DNA from: Pseudomonadota bacterium
GTDB lineage: Bacteria > Pseudomonadota > Alphaproteobacteria > Rhizobiales > Xanthobacteraceae
Assembly: GCA_023435725.1 (NCBI GenBank)
Contig: JAEYRD010000106.1
Span: 1 to 64,000 of the forward strand
Direction: 5' to 3'
Length of the DNA: 64,000 nt
Shown: piece by piece, positions 41,890-51,217 of the stretch
Layout of the letters: every line of letters starts with the position of its first letter
Position numbering within the stretch: position 1 is the stretch's first letter
Translations under genes and position numbers: made by a program
Notes under the pieces: model-generated
The model's database searches: none
Seen by the model: the letters and a program-made list of their open reading frames with translations, nothing else
Told to the model about the DNA's origin: nothing

Positions 41890-43046
41890 CACACGCGCTC
41901 CAGAATGGCAGTCGAGGCGGCATGGCGGACGCCGAGGAGGCCGCCGGTGCCGTGGGCGATGGCGAGATCGCAGTTCTTGACCTGCACCTTCGGATGCGCC
42001 TCGCCGCGCAGCTGCCTGACGGCCTCGAGTATCTTGGTCATGCCGCCGCGATTGACGGGATGGTTGCTGCAGAGGCCGCCGCCGTCGGTGTTGAACGGCA
42101 GCTTGCCGACGCCGGAGATCAGGTTGCCGTCAGCGACGAACTTGCCGCCCTCGCCTTTCTTGCAGAAACCGAGGTCTTCGAGCTGCATCAGCACCGTGAT
42201 GGTGAAGCTGTCGTAGATCGATGCGTATTTGATGTCCTTCGGCGTAATGCCGGCTTCCTCGAACGCGCGCGGGCCGGACCAGACGCCCGCGGAGTAAGTG
42301 AGATCGAGATCCTTGCCGCCGCGCGGACCCTTCATCGCCTCGCCATGGCCGATCAGGCGCACCTGCGGCTTCTTCAGGCTCTTGGCAATCTCGGGCGTCG
42401 TCACGATCAGCGCGCCGCCGCCGTCGGAGACGACGCAGCAATCCATGCGATGCAGCGGATCGGAGATCATCGGCGAGTTCAGCACGTCCTCGACGGTGAC
42501 GACGTCCTTGAGCATCGCGTGCGGATTGTATTGCGCGTGATGCGAGGCCGCGACCTTGATCCAGGCGAGCTGCTCGCTCGTGGTGCCGTAGTCGTGCATG
42601 TGGCGCATGGCACACATGCCATAGGCATTGTGCGTGGTCGCACCGTACGCGGACTCGAAATCGACCTCGGCGCCGGACGCGCGCGGCGGCATCGCCCCGG
42701 TGCGCGGCTTGCCGGCGAGCGTGATCAGCGCAATCGAGCACTTGCCCGCCGCGATCGCTTCAGCCGCATGGCCGAGATGGATGATGTAGGAACAGCCACC
42801 GGTTTCGGTGGAATCGACGTGGCGGAGCTTCTTGGTGTTCAGGCCGAGATAGTCGACCATCGGCCAGGCGCCGCCGGGCGCGTCACCCGCGCAGAAATAG
42901 CCGTCGATATCGTCCTTGCTGAGCCCGGCATCCTCGATCGCGCCCTTGGCGACCTCGGCGTGGAGCTGGGCGGTGGATTTGTCCGGCGCATGCCGGGTCG
43001 GGTGTTCGTAGATCCCGGCAATATAGGCTTTGCCCTTGATGGTCAA
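41889..43046 (-). CDS. Thiolase/lipid-transfer-type acetyl-CoA acyltransferase
   Basis: A 385-residue thiolase-superfamily protein of the SCP2/lipid-transfer type: nucleophile Cys in ETGGCSYIIHLGHAAEAI, the asparagine/glycine loop in NHPVNRGGMTKILEAV, and a C-terminal HGTGG loop. I choose TTG 43046 (MTIKGKAYIAGIYEHPTR) with GGAG nine bases upstream; the homologues begin MTIKGKAY. It would cleave a 3-ketoacyl-CoA, or perform retro-aldol cleavage like Ltp2, together with the coupled DUF35 protein. The substrate is unknown. Confidence 0.88.
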   Translation of the reverse strand: MTIKGKAYIAGIYEHPTRHAPDKSTAQLHAEVAKGAIEDAGLSKDDIDGYFCAGDAPGGAWPMVDYLGLNTKKLRHVDSTETGGCSYIIHLGHAAEAIAAGKCSIALITLAGKPRTGAMPPRASGAEVDFESAYGATTHNAYGMCAMRHMHDYGTTSEQLAWIKVAASHHAQYNPHAMLKDVVTVEDVLNSPMISDPLHRMDCCVVSDGGGALIVTTPEIAKSLKKPQVRLIGHGEAMKGPRGGKDLDLTYSAGVWSGPRAFEEAGITPKDIKYASIYDSFTITVLMQLEDLGFCKKGEGGKFVADGNLISGVGKLPFNTDGGGLCSNHPVNRGGMTKILEAVRQLRGEAHPKVQVKNCDLAIAHGTGGLLGVRHAASTAILERV

Positions 43047-43167
43047 AACAGAGGTCTCCGCTCGCGTTTCTTCTTGCACCGTTTTTCTGAACCGCGGTGG
43101 GCTGATTGGCAAGCGCGGAAATATTCCGCCGGGCGAGAGGGCGGCGGGTAGGCGCAAGTGCCCTCCC

Positions 43168-43247
43168 CGTCATTGCGAGCGCAGCGAAGCAATCCAGTCC
43201 GTCGCTGCGGAGATATTCTGGATTGCTTCGCTGCGCTCGCAATGACG
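43168..43247. repeat. Dispersed palindromic repeat, family E, copy 1
   Basis: Left arm cgtcattgcgagcgcagcga... (30 bases, 43168-43197) and right arm 43218-43247 are perfect inverted copies around a 20-base loop. Two further copies lie at 48635-48714 and 51927-52001. Confidence 0.9.
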
Positions 43248-43429
43248 GAGTACGAACGCTGACGCTGGTGGTCGCGACAGGCAGAGTCCTAAAGGTGTTT
43301 TGCCTCGACGACACAAGCAGTTTTCAATTACGCGAAAACAACCCCATGCACAGTAGAACGATGGTTGATTTCAAACAGGAAATCGTGGGGCTAGTTAGCC
43401 GAAGACGCAACCCGCCCGACGAACTGGTG

Positions 43430-43513
43430 TAGCCCGGATGGAGCGAAGCGCAATCCGGGGTCGTCATCTGCGAGCGCGACCGTCCCGGATTACGCTTCGC
43501 TCCATCCGGGCTA
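43430..43513. repeat. Dispersed palindromic repeat, family F, copy 1
   Basis: Left arm tagcccggatggagcgaagc... (43430-43459) and right arm (43484-43513) are 30-base inverted copies with one mismatch and a 24-base loop. It starts seven bases after the stop of the indolepyruvate oxidoreductase gene (43521) and could act as its terminator. A second copy lies at 59184-59257. Confidence 0.88.
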
Positions 43514-43520
43514 CGGCCCC

Positions 43521-46500
43521 CTACTCCGCCGCGATCTGGCGCGGCGCTGGCGGCGGGTTGGCCAGGTCGGCGGCGAGCTGGGCGTAGCGGGCCTTGGCGT
43601 CCGCGACGGCCTTCTCCTTCACCGGGCCGTAGCCGCGGATGCGGTCGGGCAGCGAGAGCAGCTCGACGGCGGTGTCGACGGTGGCCGGCGACAAGAGGCC
43701 GAGCACGGTGGCGACGTCCTTCTCGTAGCCGGCGATCAGGTCGCGCTCGAGCTTGCGGTCGGCGCTGCGGCCGAAGATGTCCAGCGGCGTGCCGCGCAGG
43801 AACCTCAACTTCGCCAGCACGCGGAATACCTTCAGCATCCACGGGCCGAAGGCGCGCTTCTTCGGGCGGCCCAGCGCATCGACACCGGACGCCAGGATCG
43901 GCGGGGCGAGATTGAAGTTGAACTTGAAGTCGCCCTCGAACTGGTCGCGGAGCTGCTGCTCGAAGGCACCGTCGGTGAAGAGGCGCGCGACTTCGTATTC
44001 GTCCTTGTAAGCCAGCAGCTTGGCGTAATTGACCGCGACCGCGCGCGTCAGCGCGTCGTCGTAACCGCCCTGCTTCGCGGCATCGCGAACCTGATCGACC
44101 AGCTTGCGATAACGCTTGGCGAGACGGCCGTTCTGGTAGGCGGTCAGATGCTTGGCGCGGTGCTCGATGACCTCGTCCAGCGTCATCGCCTCCAGCGTCT
44201 TCGGTGCGACGACCGCGTCCGTCCCCTTCAGCATGTCCGCGAGGCGCGCGGGGTCGGCGACCGCGAGGCGGCCGAGGCGGAAGGCTTCCTTGTTCATCTT
44301 GACCGAGACGCCGTTGACCTCGATCGCCTGCTCGATCGCTTCAGCCGAAAGCGGCAGCAGGCCCTTCTGATAGGCGTAGCCCATCATCATCATGTTGGTG
44401 GCGATGGAGTCGCCGAGAAGCTGCTCGGCGGGCTTGGTGAAATCGAAGAAGACGGAATCCTTGTGCAAGGCCGTCTCCAGCACCGCGTTCAGCTTGCGGG
44501 TCTGGAAGTTGAAGTCGCGGTTGAGGACAAAGTCGGCAGTGGGAATGACGTGGCTGTTGATGATGCCGCGGGTGCGACTGGTGTCGCAGAGCGAGATCGT
44601 ATCCTTGGCAACCGCAACCACCTCGTCGGCGGCAAGCACCACGTCGGCCGTTCCAGTGACGATGCGCGAGCAGGTCACCTCTGCTGGATGATCCGACAGG
44701 CGGACATGGCTGAGCACCGCGCCGCCCTTTTGCGCGAGGCCCGACATGTCGAGGATCATCGAGGCCTTGCCCTCGATATGAGCGGCCATGCCGAGCAGCG
44801 CGCCGATGGTCAGCACACCGGTGCCGCCGACACCGCCGACGGCGATGTTGTAGGGCTTGTCGAGCGCCGGGCGCGAGGCCGGCTCGGGCAGCGCGCCGAT
44901 GTCGGAAAGATCGGCCGGCGCGCGCTGGCGCAGCTTTCCGCCATCGATGGTGACGAAGGACGGGCAGAAACCCTTCAGGCACGAATAGTCCTTGTTGCAG
45001 GCGGACTGGTTGATGGCGCGCTTGCGGCCGAATTCGGTCTCCAGCGGCTCGACAGAGATGCAGTTCGACTGCACCGAGCAGTCGCCGCAGCCTTCGCAGA
45101 CGGCCGGATTGATCATGACGCGGCGCGCCGGATCCTCCATGAGGCCGCGCTTGCGGCGGCGGCGCTTCTCGGCGGCGCAGGTCTGCACGAACACGATCGC
45201 CGAGGTCCCCTTGTACCCCCGGCACATCTTCATGACGTTCTGCAGTTCGTCGCGGTGATATTTCTTCACGCCCGGCGCGATGGTGTCGGCCGGATAGGCG
45301 TCGGGATTTTCCGAGACCAGGTAGATCTCACTGATGCCCTCGGCGTGGAGCTGGGCCATGATCTTCTGCGGCGACAGATCACCGTCATGGCGTTGGCCGC
45401 CGGTCATGGCGACGGCGTCGTTGTAGAGGATCTTGTAGGTGATGTTGGCCTTGGAAGCGACCGCCTGGCGGATGGCCAGAATACCCGAGTGGAAATAGGT
45501 GCCGTCGCCAAGATTGGCGAAGATGTGGTTCTCGTTGGTGAAAGGCGCGATGCCCACCCACGGCACGCCCTCGCCGCCCATATGCGTAAAGGTCTCGGTC
45601 GAGCGGTCCATCCACAGCGCCATGAAGTGGCAGCCGATGCCGGCAAGCGCACGGCTGCCTTCCGGCACTTTGGTCGAAGTGTTATGCGGGCAGCCGGAGC
45701 AGAAATACGGCACGCGGGAGACCGGCGCGACCGCCTGCATCTGGGTCGCCTGACGGCCGTTGAACCAGTCGGCCTTGGCGCGGAGCATCTCCGCGATCTC
45801 GGGGTTGAGATTAAGTCGGAGAAGCCGCTCAGTGAGCGAGGTCGCAAGCGAGGCGACGCTGAGCTCGGCGGCGAAGGTCAGGAAGCGCTTGTCATGCTCG
45901 TCCATCTTGCCGACGATGCGCGGACGGACGTCGTCGCGCCAGTTGAACAGCTCCTGCTTGACCTGGTTCTCGACGATCTCGCGCCGTTCCTCGATGATGA
46001 AGATCTCCTCGAGCCCGACCGCGAACTGGCGCACGCCTTCCGGCTCGAGCGGCCAGGGCATGCCGATCTTGTAGAGGCGAAGGCCGATCTTGGCGGCGAC
46101 CTGCTCGGTGATGCCGAGCTCGCGCAGCGCCTGCCGCACGTCCTCATAGCTCTTGCCGGACGCCATGATGCCGAAGCGGGCGTTCGGCGAGTCCATCGTG
46201 ATACGGTTGACCTTGTTGGCGCGCGCAAAGGCGATCGCAGCAAAGCCCTTGTAGTCCTGCAGGCGGCGGTCCTGCTCGAAGCGGTCGTCGGGCCAGCGCA
46301 AATTGAGACCGCCGGGCGGCAACTCGAAATCGGTGGGGATGATGAATGGCTTCATCTCGTCGGTGAGGTCGATCTCGGCGGTGGTCTCCACCGTCTCCGT
46401 GATCACCTTCATGCCGACCCAGCAGCCCGAGTAACGCGACATCGCGATGCCGAGCAGGCCCATCTCGATCATCTCGTGAATGCTCGACGGATAGAGATAG

Positions 46501-47012
46501 GGCATCAGCGCCGAGATGAAGGCATGGTCGGACTGATGCGGGACGGTCGAGGATTTTGCGCCGTGGTCGTCGCCGGCAAGGCACAGCACGCCGCCGTTCT
46601 TGGCCGAGCCAGCGGCATTGCCGTGGCGGAATACGTCGCCGCAGCGGTCGACGCCGGGACCCTTGCCGTACCAGATGCCGACCACGCCGTCGTATTTGGC
46701 GCCGGGCGAGAGATTGAGCTGCTGTGAGCCCCACACGGCGGTCGCGGCCAGATCCTCGTTCACGCCGGGCTGGAACTTGATGTTGTACTGTTCGAGATGC
46801 TTGCGGGCGGCGAAGAGCTGCTGGTCGTAGCCGCCAAGCGGCGAGCCGCGATAGCCGGAGATGAAGCCTGCGGTGTTGAGGCCGTTGGCACGGTCGCGCC
46901 GGATCTGGGCCATCGGCAGCCGGACCAGGGCCTGGATGCCCGTGGTGAAGACGTGTCCGGTTTCCTGGGTGTATTTTTGATCGAGACTGATCGGACCCTG
47001 GTTGATGCCCAT
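43521..47012 (-). CDS. Indolepyruvate:ferredoxin oxidoreductase, fused alpha-beta type
   Basis: A 1163-residue fusion. It has a pyrimidine-binding N-terminal part (VRLPMAQIRRDRANGLNTAGFISGYRGSPLGG), a TPP-binding part (GGEGVPWVGIAPF, then GDGTYFHSGILAIRQAV and NDAVAMTGGQRHDG), a ferredoxin-like segment with cysteines (NPAVCEGCGDCSVQSNC and ACNKDYSCLKGFCP), and a C-terminal gamma-like domain (VGGVGGTGVLTIGALLG). It decarboxylates aryl-2-oxoacids such as indolepyruvate to aryl-acetyl-CoA. Lying upstream of thiolase, DUF35, MaoC and SDR genes, it suggests catabolism of aromatic amino acids or a related acyl-CoA. Confidence 0.9.
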   Translation of the reverse strand: MGINQGPISLDQKYTQETGHVFTTGIQALVRLPMAQIRRDRANGLNTAGFISGYRGSPLGGYDQQLFAARKHLEQYNIKFQPGVNEDLAATAVWGSQQLNLSPGAKYDGVVGIWYGKGPGVDRCGDVFRHGNAAGSAKNGGVLCLAGDDHGAKSSTVPHQSDHAFISALMPYLYPSSIHEMIEMGLLGIAMSRYSGCWVGMKVITETVETTAEIDLTDEMKPFIIPTDFELPPGGLNLRWPDDRFEQDRRLQDYKGFAAIAFARANKVNRITMDSPNARFGIMASGKSYEDVRQALRELGITEQVAAKIGLRLYKIGMPWPLEPEGVRQFAVGLEEIFIIEERREIVENQVKQELFNWRDDVRPRIVGKMDEHDKRFLTFAAELSVASLATSLTERLLRLNLNPEIAEMLRAKADWFNGRQATQMQAVAPVSRVPYFCSGCPHNTSTKVPEGSRALAGIGCHFMALWMDRSTETFTHMGGEGVPWVGIAPFTNENHIFANLGDGTYFHSGILAIRQAVASKANITYKILYNDAVAMTGGQRHDGDLSPQKIMAQLHAEGISEIYLVSENPDAYPADTIAPGVKKYHRDELQNVMKMCRGYKGTSAIVFVQTCAAEKRRRRKRGLMEDPARRVMINPAVCEGCGDCSVQSNCISVEPLETEFGRKRAINQSACNKDYSCLKGFCPSFVTIDGGKLRQRAPADLSDIGALPEPASRPALDKPYNIAVGGVGGTGVLTIGALLGMAAHIEGKASMILDMSGLAQKGGAVLSHVRLSDHPAEVTCSRIVTGTADVVLAADEVVAVAKDTISLCDTSRTRGIINSHVIPTADFVLNRDFNFQTRKLNAVLETALHKDSVFFDFTKPAEQLLGDSIATNMMMMGYAYQKGLLPLSAEAIEQAIEVNGVSVKMNKEAFRLGRLAVADPARLADMLKGTDAVVAPKTLEAMTLDEVIEHRAKHLTAYQNGRLAKRYRKLVDQVRDAAKQGGYDDALTRAVAVNYAKLLAYKDEYEVARLFTDGAFEQQLRDQFEGDFKFNFNLAPPILASGVDALGRPKKRAFGPWMLKVFRVLAKLRFLRGTPLDIFGRSADRKLERDLIAGYEKDVATVLGLLSPATVDTAVELLSLPDRIRGYGPVKEKAVADAKARYAQLAADLANPPPAPRQIAAE

Positions 47013-47295
47013 GCTGTCCTCTTTACCGCCCTGTTCAGGTCTTGCTGACTTAAGCCGTTGCCTGCCCTTTGTTTTTAGCTAGGGCGCGCCGACCACCTGT
47101 GCCACTCTATGTCGGATATTTAACGCTCCGCATCACAAATCTGGACCAAACGGAGCGCCGGGTAAAAATCGCAATTTCGTGGCTGCAAAGGCACCGGCCA
47201 TTTTCAATTTGTGTCACCATACCCCCGCCGTCGCGAAATGACGTGACGCCCTTGTCATGCGGGATGACGTCGATTGGTCGCAGGAGAGACTTTCG

Positions 47296-48519
47296 ATGCG
47301 GACGATTCTGGCTGTCTGGGCTCTTGTGGGTTTGGCATTGTGCAGTGCGGTTGCGAGCGCGGCCATCGCCGCCGAGCCGTCGCCGGAGCTGATCGCCTAC
47401 GGCAAGACGCTGGTCGAGGCCGGCGGCTGCGCGGGCTGCCACACCGCCGATCCGGCGAAGCCGTTCGCGGGCGGAAAGCGCATCGACACGCCCTTCGGCG
47501 CGATCTATGCGCCGAACCTGACGGCGGACCGCGACACCGGCATCGGCGCCTGGACGGATGCCGATTTCACCCGCGCCCTGCGCTACGGCATCGCGCCCGA
47601 CGGCTCCAACTACTACCCCGCCTTCCCCTACCCTTACTTCACGCGGATGACCAAGGACGACACGCTGGCGATCCGCGCCTATCTCGGAACGCTCGCGGCC
47701 GTCACCAGCCGCAACAAGCCGCCGGAGCTGCGCTGGCCGTTTGGCTATCGCAGCCTGATGCGGGTCTGGAACTACGTGTATTTCAAGCCCGGGCTGTTCG
47801 AGCCGGACCAGAGCCAGAGCGCCGCGTGGAATCGCGGCGGCTATCTCGTCACCGGGCTCGGCCATTGCGGCGCCTGCCACACGCCGAAGAACTATTTTGG
47901 CGCGGACAAGCAGGCGCTGGCGCTGTCGGGCAACGGGGTCGGCGGCTGGTACGCGCCAAGACTCGATGGCGCGCCCCGCACCGGACTTAAATCATGGAGC
48001 ATCGAGGACATCGCCGAATATCTGCAGAGCGGACGCAACGCCAAAAGCCACGCCGACGGGCCGATGGCCGAGGTCGTCGTCAACTCGACGTCGAAGATGA
48101 GCGATGCCGACGTGCATGCGATCGCGGTTTACTTGAAGAGCCTGCCGTCGGCACGGCGCGAGACGATCGTGACGCCAATTGACGATGCCGAGATGAAAGC
48201 CGGCCAGGCCGTCTACGCCAAGCTCTGCATCGCCTGCCACGAAGCCGACGGCTCCGGCGCGCCGCGCATCTATCCGCCGCTGCCTGCCAACGCGCTGCTG
48301 CAATCGGTCAATCCGTCCTCCACCCTGCGGATCATCCTCGACGGCGCCCACTCCGTGACGACGCCCCGCGCGCCGAATGCCGGCGAGATGCCGGCCTATG
48401 CCAGGCAGTTGTCCGACGGGGAGGTCGCGGCGGTGACCAACTATATCCGCAATTCCTGGGGCAATGCGGCACCGCTGGTAACGCCGGCGCAGGTGGCGAA
48501 GGCGCGAAAGAACAATTAA
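47296..48519 (+). CDS. Tri-haem cytochrome c, periplasmic
   Basis: A 407-residue exported protein starting at ATG 47296 (MRTILAVWALVGLAL, signal peptide to AIAAEP). Three CxxCH haem sites are present: CAGCH (near the N-terminus), CGACH (middle) and CIACH (C-terminal third), with Met axial ligands likely in FTRM, PMAEV and GEMPAY. The layout matches the cytochrome subunit of membrane-bound alcohol, gluconate or sugar dehydrogenases. No dehydrogenase gene is adjacent, so the electron donor is not known. It is divergent from the oxidoreductase gene. Confidence 0.92.
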   Translation: MRTILAVWALVGLALCSAVASAAIAAEPSPELIAYGKTLVEAGGCAGCHTADPAKPFAGGKRIDTPFGAIYAPNLTADRDTGIGAWTDADFTRALRYGIAPDGSNYYPAFPYPYFTRMTKDDTLAIRAYLGTLAAVTSRNKPPELRWPFGYRSLMRVWNYVYFKPGLFEPDQSQSAAWNRGGYLVTGLGHCGACHTPKNYFGADKQALALSGNGVGGWYAPRLDGAPRTGLKSWSIEDIAEYLQSGRNAKSHADGPMAEVVVNSTSKMSDADVHAIAVYLKSLPSARRETIVTPIDDAEMKAGQAVYAKLCIACHEADGSGAPRIYPPLPANALLQSVNPSSTLRIILDGAHSVTTPRAPNAGEMPAYARQLSDGEVAAVTNYIRNSWGNAAPLVTPAQVAKARKNN

Positions 48520-48835
48520 TCCCCTCTCCCCGCTTGCGCGGCCGAGACGAGCTTCGCTCGCGCTGAGACGGTTAGGGCGGGAAGCTGCTTCGGCAGTAGC
48601 GGTCTCGGAGAGACCCTCGCCATCGCCTCCTCTTCGTCGTTGCGAGCGCAGCGAAGCAATCCAGAGCCCCTCCGCGGAAAGATGCTGGATTGCTTCGCTG
48701 CGCTCGCAATGACGACGTGGATAGAGTTGTGCGCATGCTGACCAGCTCAACCGGCGGAGACTCCCCCTCACCCGGAAATTGCTCGCGCAAATTCCGACCT
48801 CTCCCCGCAAGCGGGGCTGGGTGAAGAAAAAGCAG
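48520..48835. repeat. Intergenic region of dispersed palindromic repeats
   Basis: 316 bases without a gene between convergent stops. It holds family E copy 2 (48635-48714: arms 48635-48664 and 48685-48714 with one mismatch) and family H-like words (cccctctccccgcttgcg and gacctctccccgcaagcgggg). All look non-coding. Confidence 0.75.
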
Positions 48836-49477
48836 CTACCGCTCCTCGTCTCCCGTGAACACGAATTTCGGCATCTCCCATTTGTAGCGTACCGCAAGGA
48901 GGCGGAAGCTGATGCCGAGGACGAAAGTCAAAATCGTCCAGAGCTCCGCATTGAGTTTGAGGACGAAGGCGGTGGCGTAGAACAGCCCGGTCACGACCGA
49001 GACACTGGCGTAGAGCTCCGAGCGAAACAACAGCGGCACGTCGTTGCAGAGCACGTCGCGCAAGACACCGCCGGCGCAGCCCGTCACCATGCCGGCGACG
49101 ATGACGATCGGCAGCGAGGCATCCATCTGCCAGGCGACGTTGCAACCGGCCATGGTGAAGACGACGAGGCCGATGGCGTCGAGCACGATGAAGGCGACCT
49201 TGAGCCGATGCACGAGGCGCGCAAACAGGATGGTGACGAAGGACGCGCCTCCGGCCAGCGCGAGATAAACCGGGTTCGCAACCCAGGCCAGCGGATAGTG
49301 TCCGAGCAGGAGATCGCGCAGCGTGCCACCGCCCAGCGCGGTGATGCAACCGAGGAAGCAGACGCCGAGCCAGTCCATGCTGCGCCGGCCAGCCGCAAGC
49401 GCAGCCGTCATGCCCTGCGCGGCGACCGCAACCAGCGACAGGAAATACAGTACGCTGTCGCTCTCCATGCTCCACAT
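48836..49477 (-). CDS. TRIC/UPF0126-like membrane channel protein
   Basis: A 213-residue protein with about seven membrane helices in two homologous halves, each with a Gly-rich motif: CITALGGGTLRDLLLG in the first and TGCAGGVLRDVLCN in the second. This duplicated motif is the mark of the YadS/UPF0126 family, related to trimeric intracellular cation channels. It may pass small cations or amino acids. I start at ATG 49477 (MWSMESDSV), with GGGA upstream; ATG 49468 is also possible. It is monocistronic. Confidence 0.88.
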   Translation of the reverse strand: MWSMESDSVLYFLSLVAVAAQGMTAALAAGRRSMDWLGVCFLGCITALGGGTLRDLLLGHYPLAWVANPVYLALAGGASFVTILFARLVHRLKVAFIVLDAIGLVVFTMAGCNVAWQMDASLPIVIVAGMVTGCAGGVLRDVLCNDVPLLFRSELYASVSVVTGLFYATAFVLKLNAELWTILTFVLGISFRLLAVRYKWEMPKFVFTGDEER

Positions 49478-49661
49478 CGTCTTGTTCCCTGTTTCGATGG
49501 TGGAACTTACGTCCAGGGTTCCAGGATGAACCAGGGCCATCCGAGATGAACAGGTTCCCGATTCCCGACGCGAGGGCAACATGCGACGAAAGCACTAGGG
49601 AGGCGGAACAGAATCTCGCATCCACGGGTTGTCTCACCGCAATCAACGAGGAGACCAATCG

Positions 49662-50069
49662 ATGGCTGACGACCGTTTTCCGAACGATCCGTATCGTCCG
49701 AACCTCGCCGACGATGAGTATCTTCGCGCGGCGCGCCGGGATGCCGAGCTTCAGGCCGATCCCGAGCTTGGCGAAGGCCCCGCCTCCAGCGGCAAGGTCG
49801 CGCTGTTTGCTGTAGCAATAGCCGTGGTGCTGGGCGCCGTGTTCTACGGGCTGAACAATACGAGCACGGGCAACAACCAGGCGGGCAACACGCCGCCGAC
49901 GCAGACCGCGCAACAGACGCAGCCAGCCAATCCGGCTGCGCCGCCCGGCATGCGTGACGTGACGCCGCGCAACAACACCGCTCCCAACACCGCTCCTGGC
50001 GTGACCACGGGTGCTGCGCCAAGCAAGCCGGCCCCGGACACGCAGGCGCCGTCTGACGGCGCGAAGTAA
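49662..50069 (+). CDS. Small membrane-anchored Pro/Thr/Asn-rich protein, unknown function
   Basis: A 135-residue protein starting at ATG 49662 behind GAGGAGACC. A cytoplasmic acidic N-terminus (MADDRFPNDPYRPNLADDEYLR) is followed by one helix (VALFAVAIAVVLGAVFYGL) and a long disordered tail of Asn/Thr/Pro/Gln (GNNQAGNTPPTQTAQQTQ). No domain is recognised. It may span from the cytoplasm into the periplasm. Confidence 0.72.
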   Translation: MADDRFPNDPYRPNLADDEYLRAARRDAELQADPELGEGPASSGKVALFAVAIAVVLGAVFYGLNNTSTGNNQAGNTPPTQTAQQTQPANPAAPPGMRDVTPRNNTAPNTAPGVTTGAAPSKPAPDTQAPSDGAK

Positions 50070-50086
50070 CCGTCACACGACAGCTG

Positions 50087-50190
50087 TCGTCGCCCGGCTT
50101 GACCGGGCGACCCAGTGCTCCGAGACGGCGGTGATTTGATCGAGGCGCCGCGGCGTACCGGCTTCCCCGCCTTCGCGGGGAATGACATCG
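50087..50190. repeat. Short GC-rich inverted repeats after the previous gene
   Basis: CGCCCGGCTTGACCGGGCG and TTCCCCGCCTTCGCGGGGAA lie within 120 bases of the stop at 50069. They are likely terminator or dispersed-repeat material. Confidence 0.6.
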
Positions 50191-50242
50191 AGAGGATGAG
50201 AGCGCGGCGGGACCTCACATCCCGCCGCCTTCGCTTGGCTCT

Positions 50243-50318
50243 ATTGTTGGAGCACGATCTCTTCGGAAAACCGCTTCACGCGTTGCGCTAACGCGGCCCT
50301 TCGGGTCCGGATCACGCT
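50243..50318. repeat. Dispersed palindromic repeat, family A, truncated copy
   Basis: Attgttggagcacgatctctt, then aaaaccgcttcac and gcgctaacgcggcccttcgggtccggatcacgct are the right two-thirds of family A. It abuts the TAG stop of the minus-strand PEP-mutase-like gene (50317-50319). Confidence 0.8.
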
Positions 50319-51126
50319 AACTGAACATCTTGTTGAGCTCGCCGCCGGGATAGCCGCTGCCGAGCTCGGTGAACGTCCCCTTCTCCGCCATCTCCTTCGC
50401 GGCGCGCATGAAACCGCCCCATGCGGCACGCGCGAGCGAGCCGCCGACGCTGATCCGGCGCACGCCGAGATCAGCAGCCTCCTGCAACGACAGCCCGGAA
50501 CCGCCGATCAGGAGATTGAACGGTTTTGGATGCACTGCCTTCACCACCGCGGCGATGTCCTCGCGGCTCTTCAGGCCCGGCGCGTAGAGGCAGTCGGCGC
50601 CGGCATCGGCGTAAGCGGTGAGCCGGTCGATGACGAGCTTGAGATCGGTGATGCCCCAGAGAAACGCCTCGCAGCGGCCGACCAGCAGCGTGCCGCTGTC
50701 GCCGATCGCCTTGCGCGACGCCTTGATGCGCTCGACGGCGAGTGCGCGCTCATAGATCGGCTTGTCCTTGTCGCCGGTGGAATCCTCGATCGACAGGCCG
50801 GCAACGCCGGTGCGTACGCCGCGCTCGACATTGTCCGCGACCTTGTCCGGTTCGACCGCAAAGCCGCCTTCGAAATCCGCGTTCACGGGGATGTCGACGG
50901 CCGAGCTCAATGCTGCCAGATGCTGACAGACGTCTTCCACGGTGACATGGTTGTCGGCCTTGCCGATGGTCCAGGCAAAGCCCGCGCTCGATGACGCGAT
51001 CGCCTTGAAACCGAGATGCTGCAACGCCTTGGCGCTGCCGACGTCGACCGGATTGGGCAGGATGAAGCAGCCGCTCTCGTGCATCTTCCTGAATGTCGCG
51101 CGCTTGTCCGCGGTCGTCACGTGCAT
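50317..51126 (-). CDS. Isocitrate lyase/PEP mutase family enzyme
   Basis: A 269-residue TIM-barrel protein starting at ATG 51126 (MHVTTADKRATFRKMHESG) behind GGGAGAG. Family landmarks are ILPNPVDVGSAKALQHLGFKAIASSSAG, VNADFEGGFAVEPD (metal-binding Asp and Glu), LSIEDSTGDKDKPIYE and RCEAFLWG. The KKCGH motif of true isocitrate lyase is absent, and the protein resembles the 2-methylisocitrate-lyase/oxaloacetate-hydrolase-like branch. Its reaction is not certain; a carboligase or hydrolase of 2-oxo acids is likely. Confidence 0.87.
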   Translation of the reverse strand: MHVTTADKRATFRKMHESGCFILPNPVDVGSAKALQHLGFKAIASSSAGFAWTIGKADNHVTVEDVCQHLAALSSAVDIPVNADFEGGFAVEPDKVADNVERGVRTGVAGLSIEDSTGDKDKPIYERALAVERIKASRKAIGDSGTLLVGRCEAFLWGITDLKLVIDRLTAYADAGADCLYAPGLKSREDIAAVVKAVHPKPFNLLIGGSGLSLQEAADLGVRRISVGGSLARAAWGGFMRAAKEMAEKGTFTELGSGYPGGELNKMFS

Positions 51127-51217
51127 GTTTCTCTCCCTTGTTGGCCGCGCAGACATAGGCACGCGTACGGGGCACCGCCAGTGCGCGCCCGGCAGCGCCA
51201 GTGCGCGCCTGAGAACG

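Larger units (their letters stand above)
43047..43520. other. Intergenic region holding two palindromic repeats
   Basis: 474 bases between the thiolase and the indolepyruvate oxidoreductase genes. It holds repeat E1 (43168-43247) and repeat F1 (43430-43513) and some AT-richer sequence around 43300-43390 which may include the thiolase promoter. No gene is seen. Confidence 0.5.

Noticed and set aside
44148..46727. 859-codon plus-strand open frame over the indolepyruvate oxidoreductase
   Set aside because: Shadow frame with no motif; the minus-strand gene has TPP, iron-sulfur and gamma-domain motifs.
50317..51126. Assignment as glyoxylate-cycle isocitrate lyase
   Set aside because: The KKCGH motif is missing and the length is short; it fits the broader PEP-mutase/ICL family instead.
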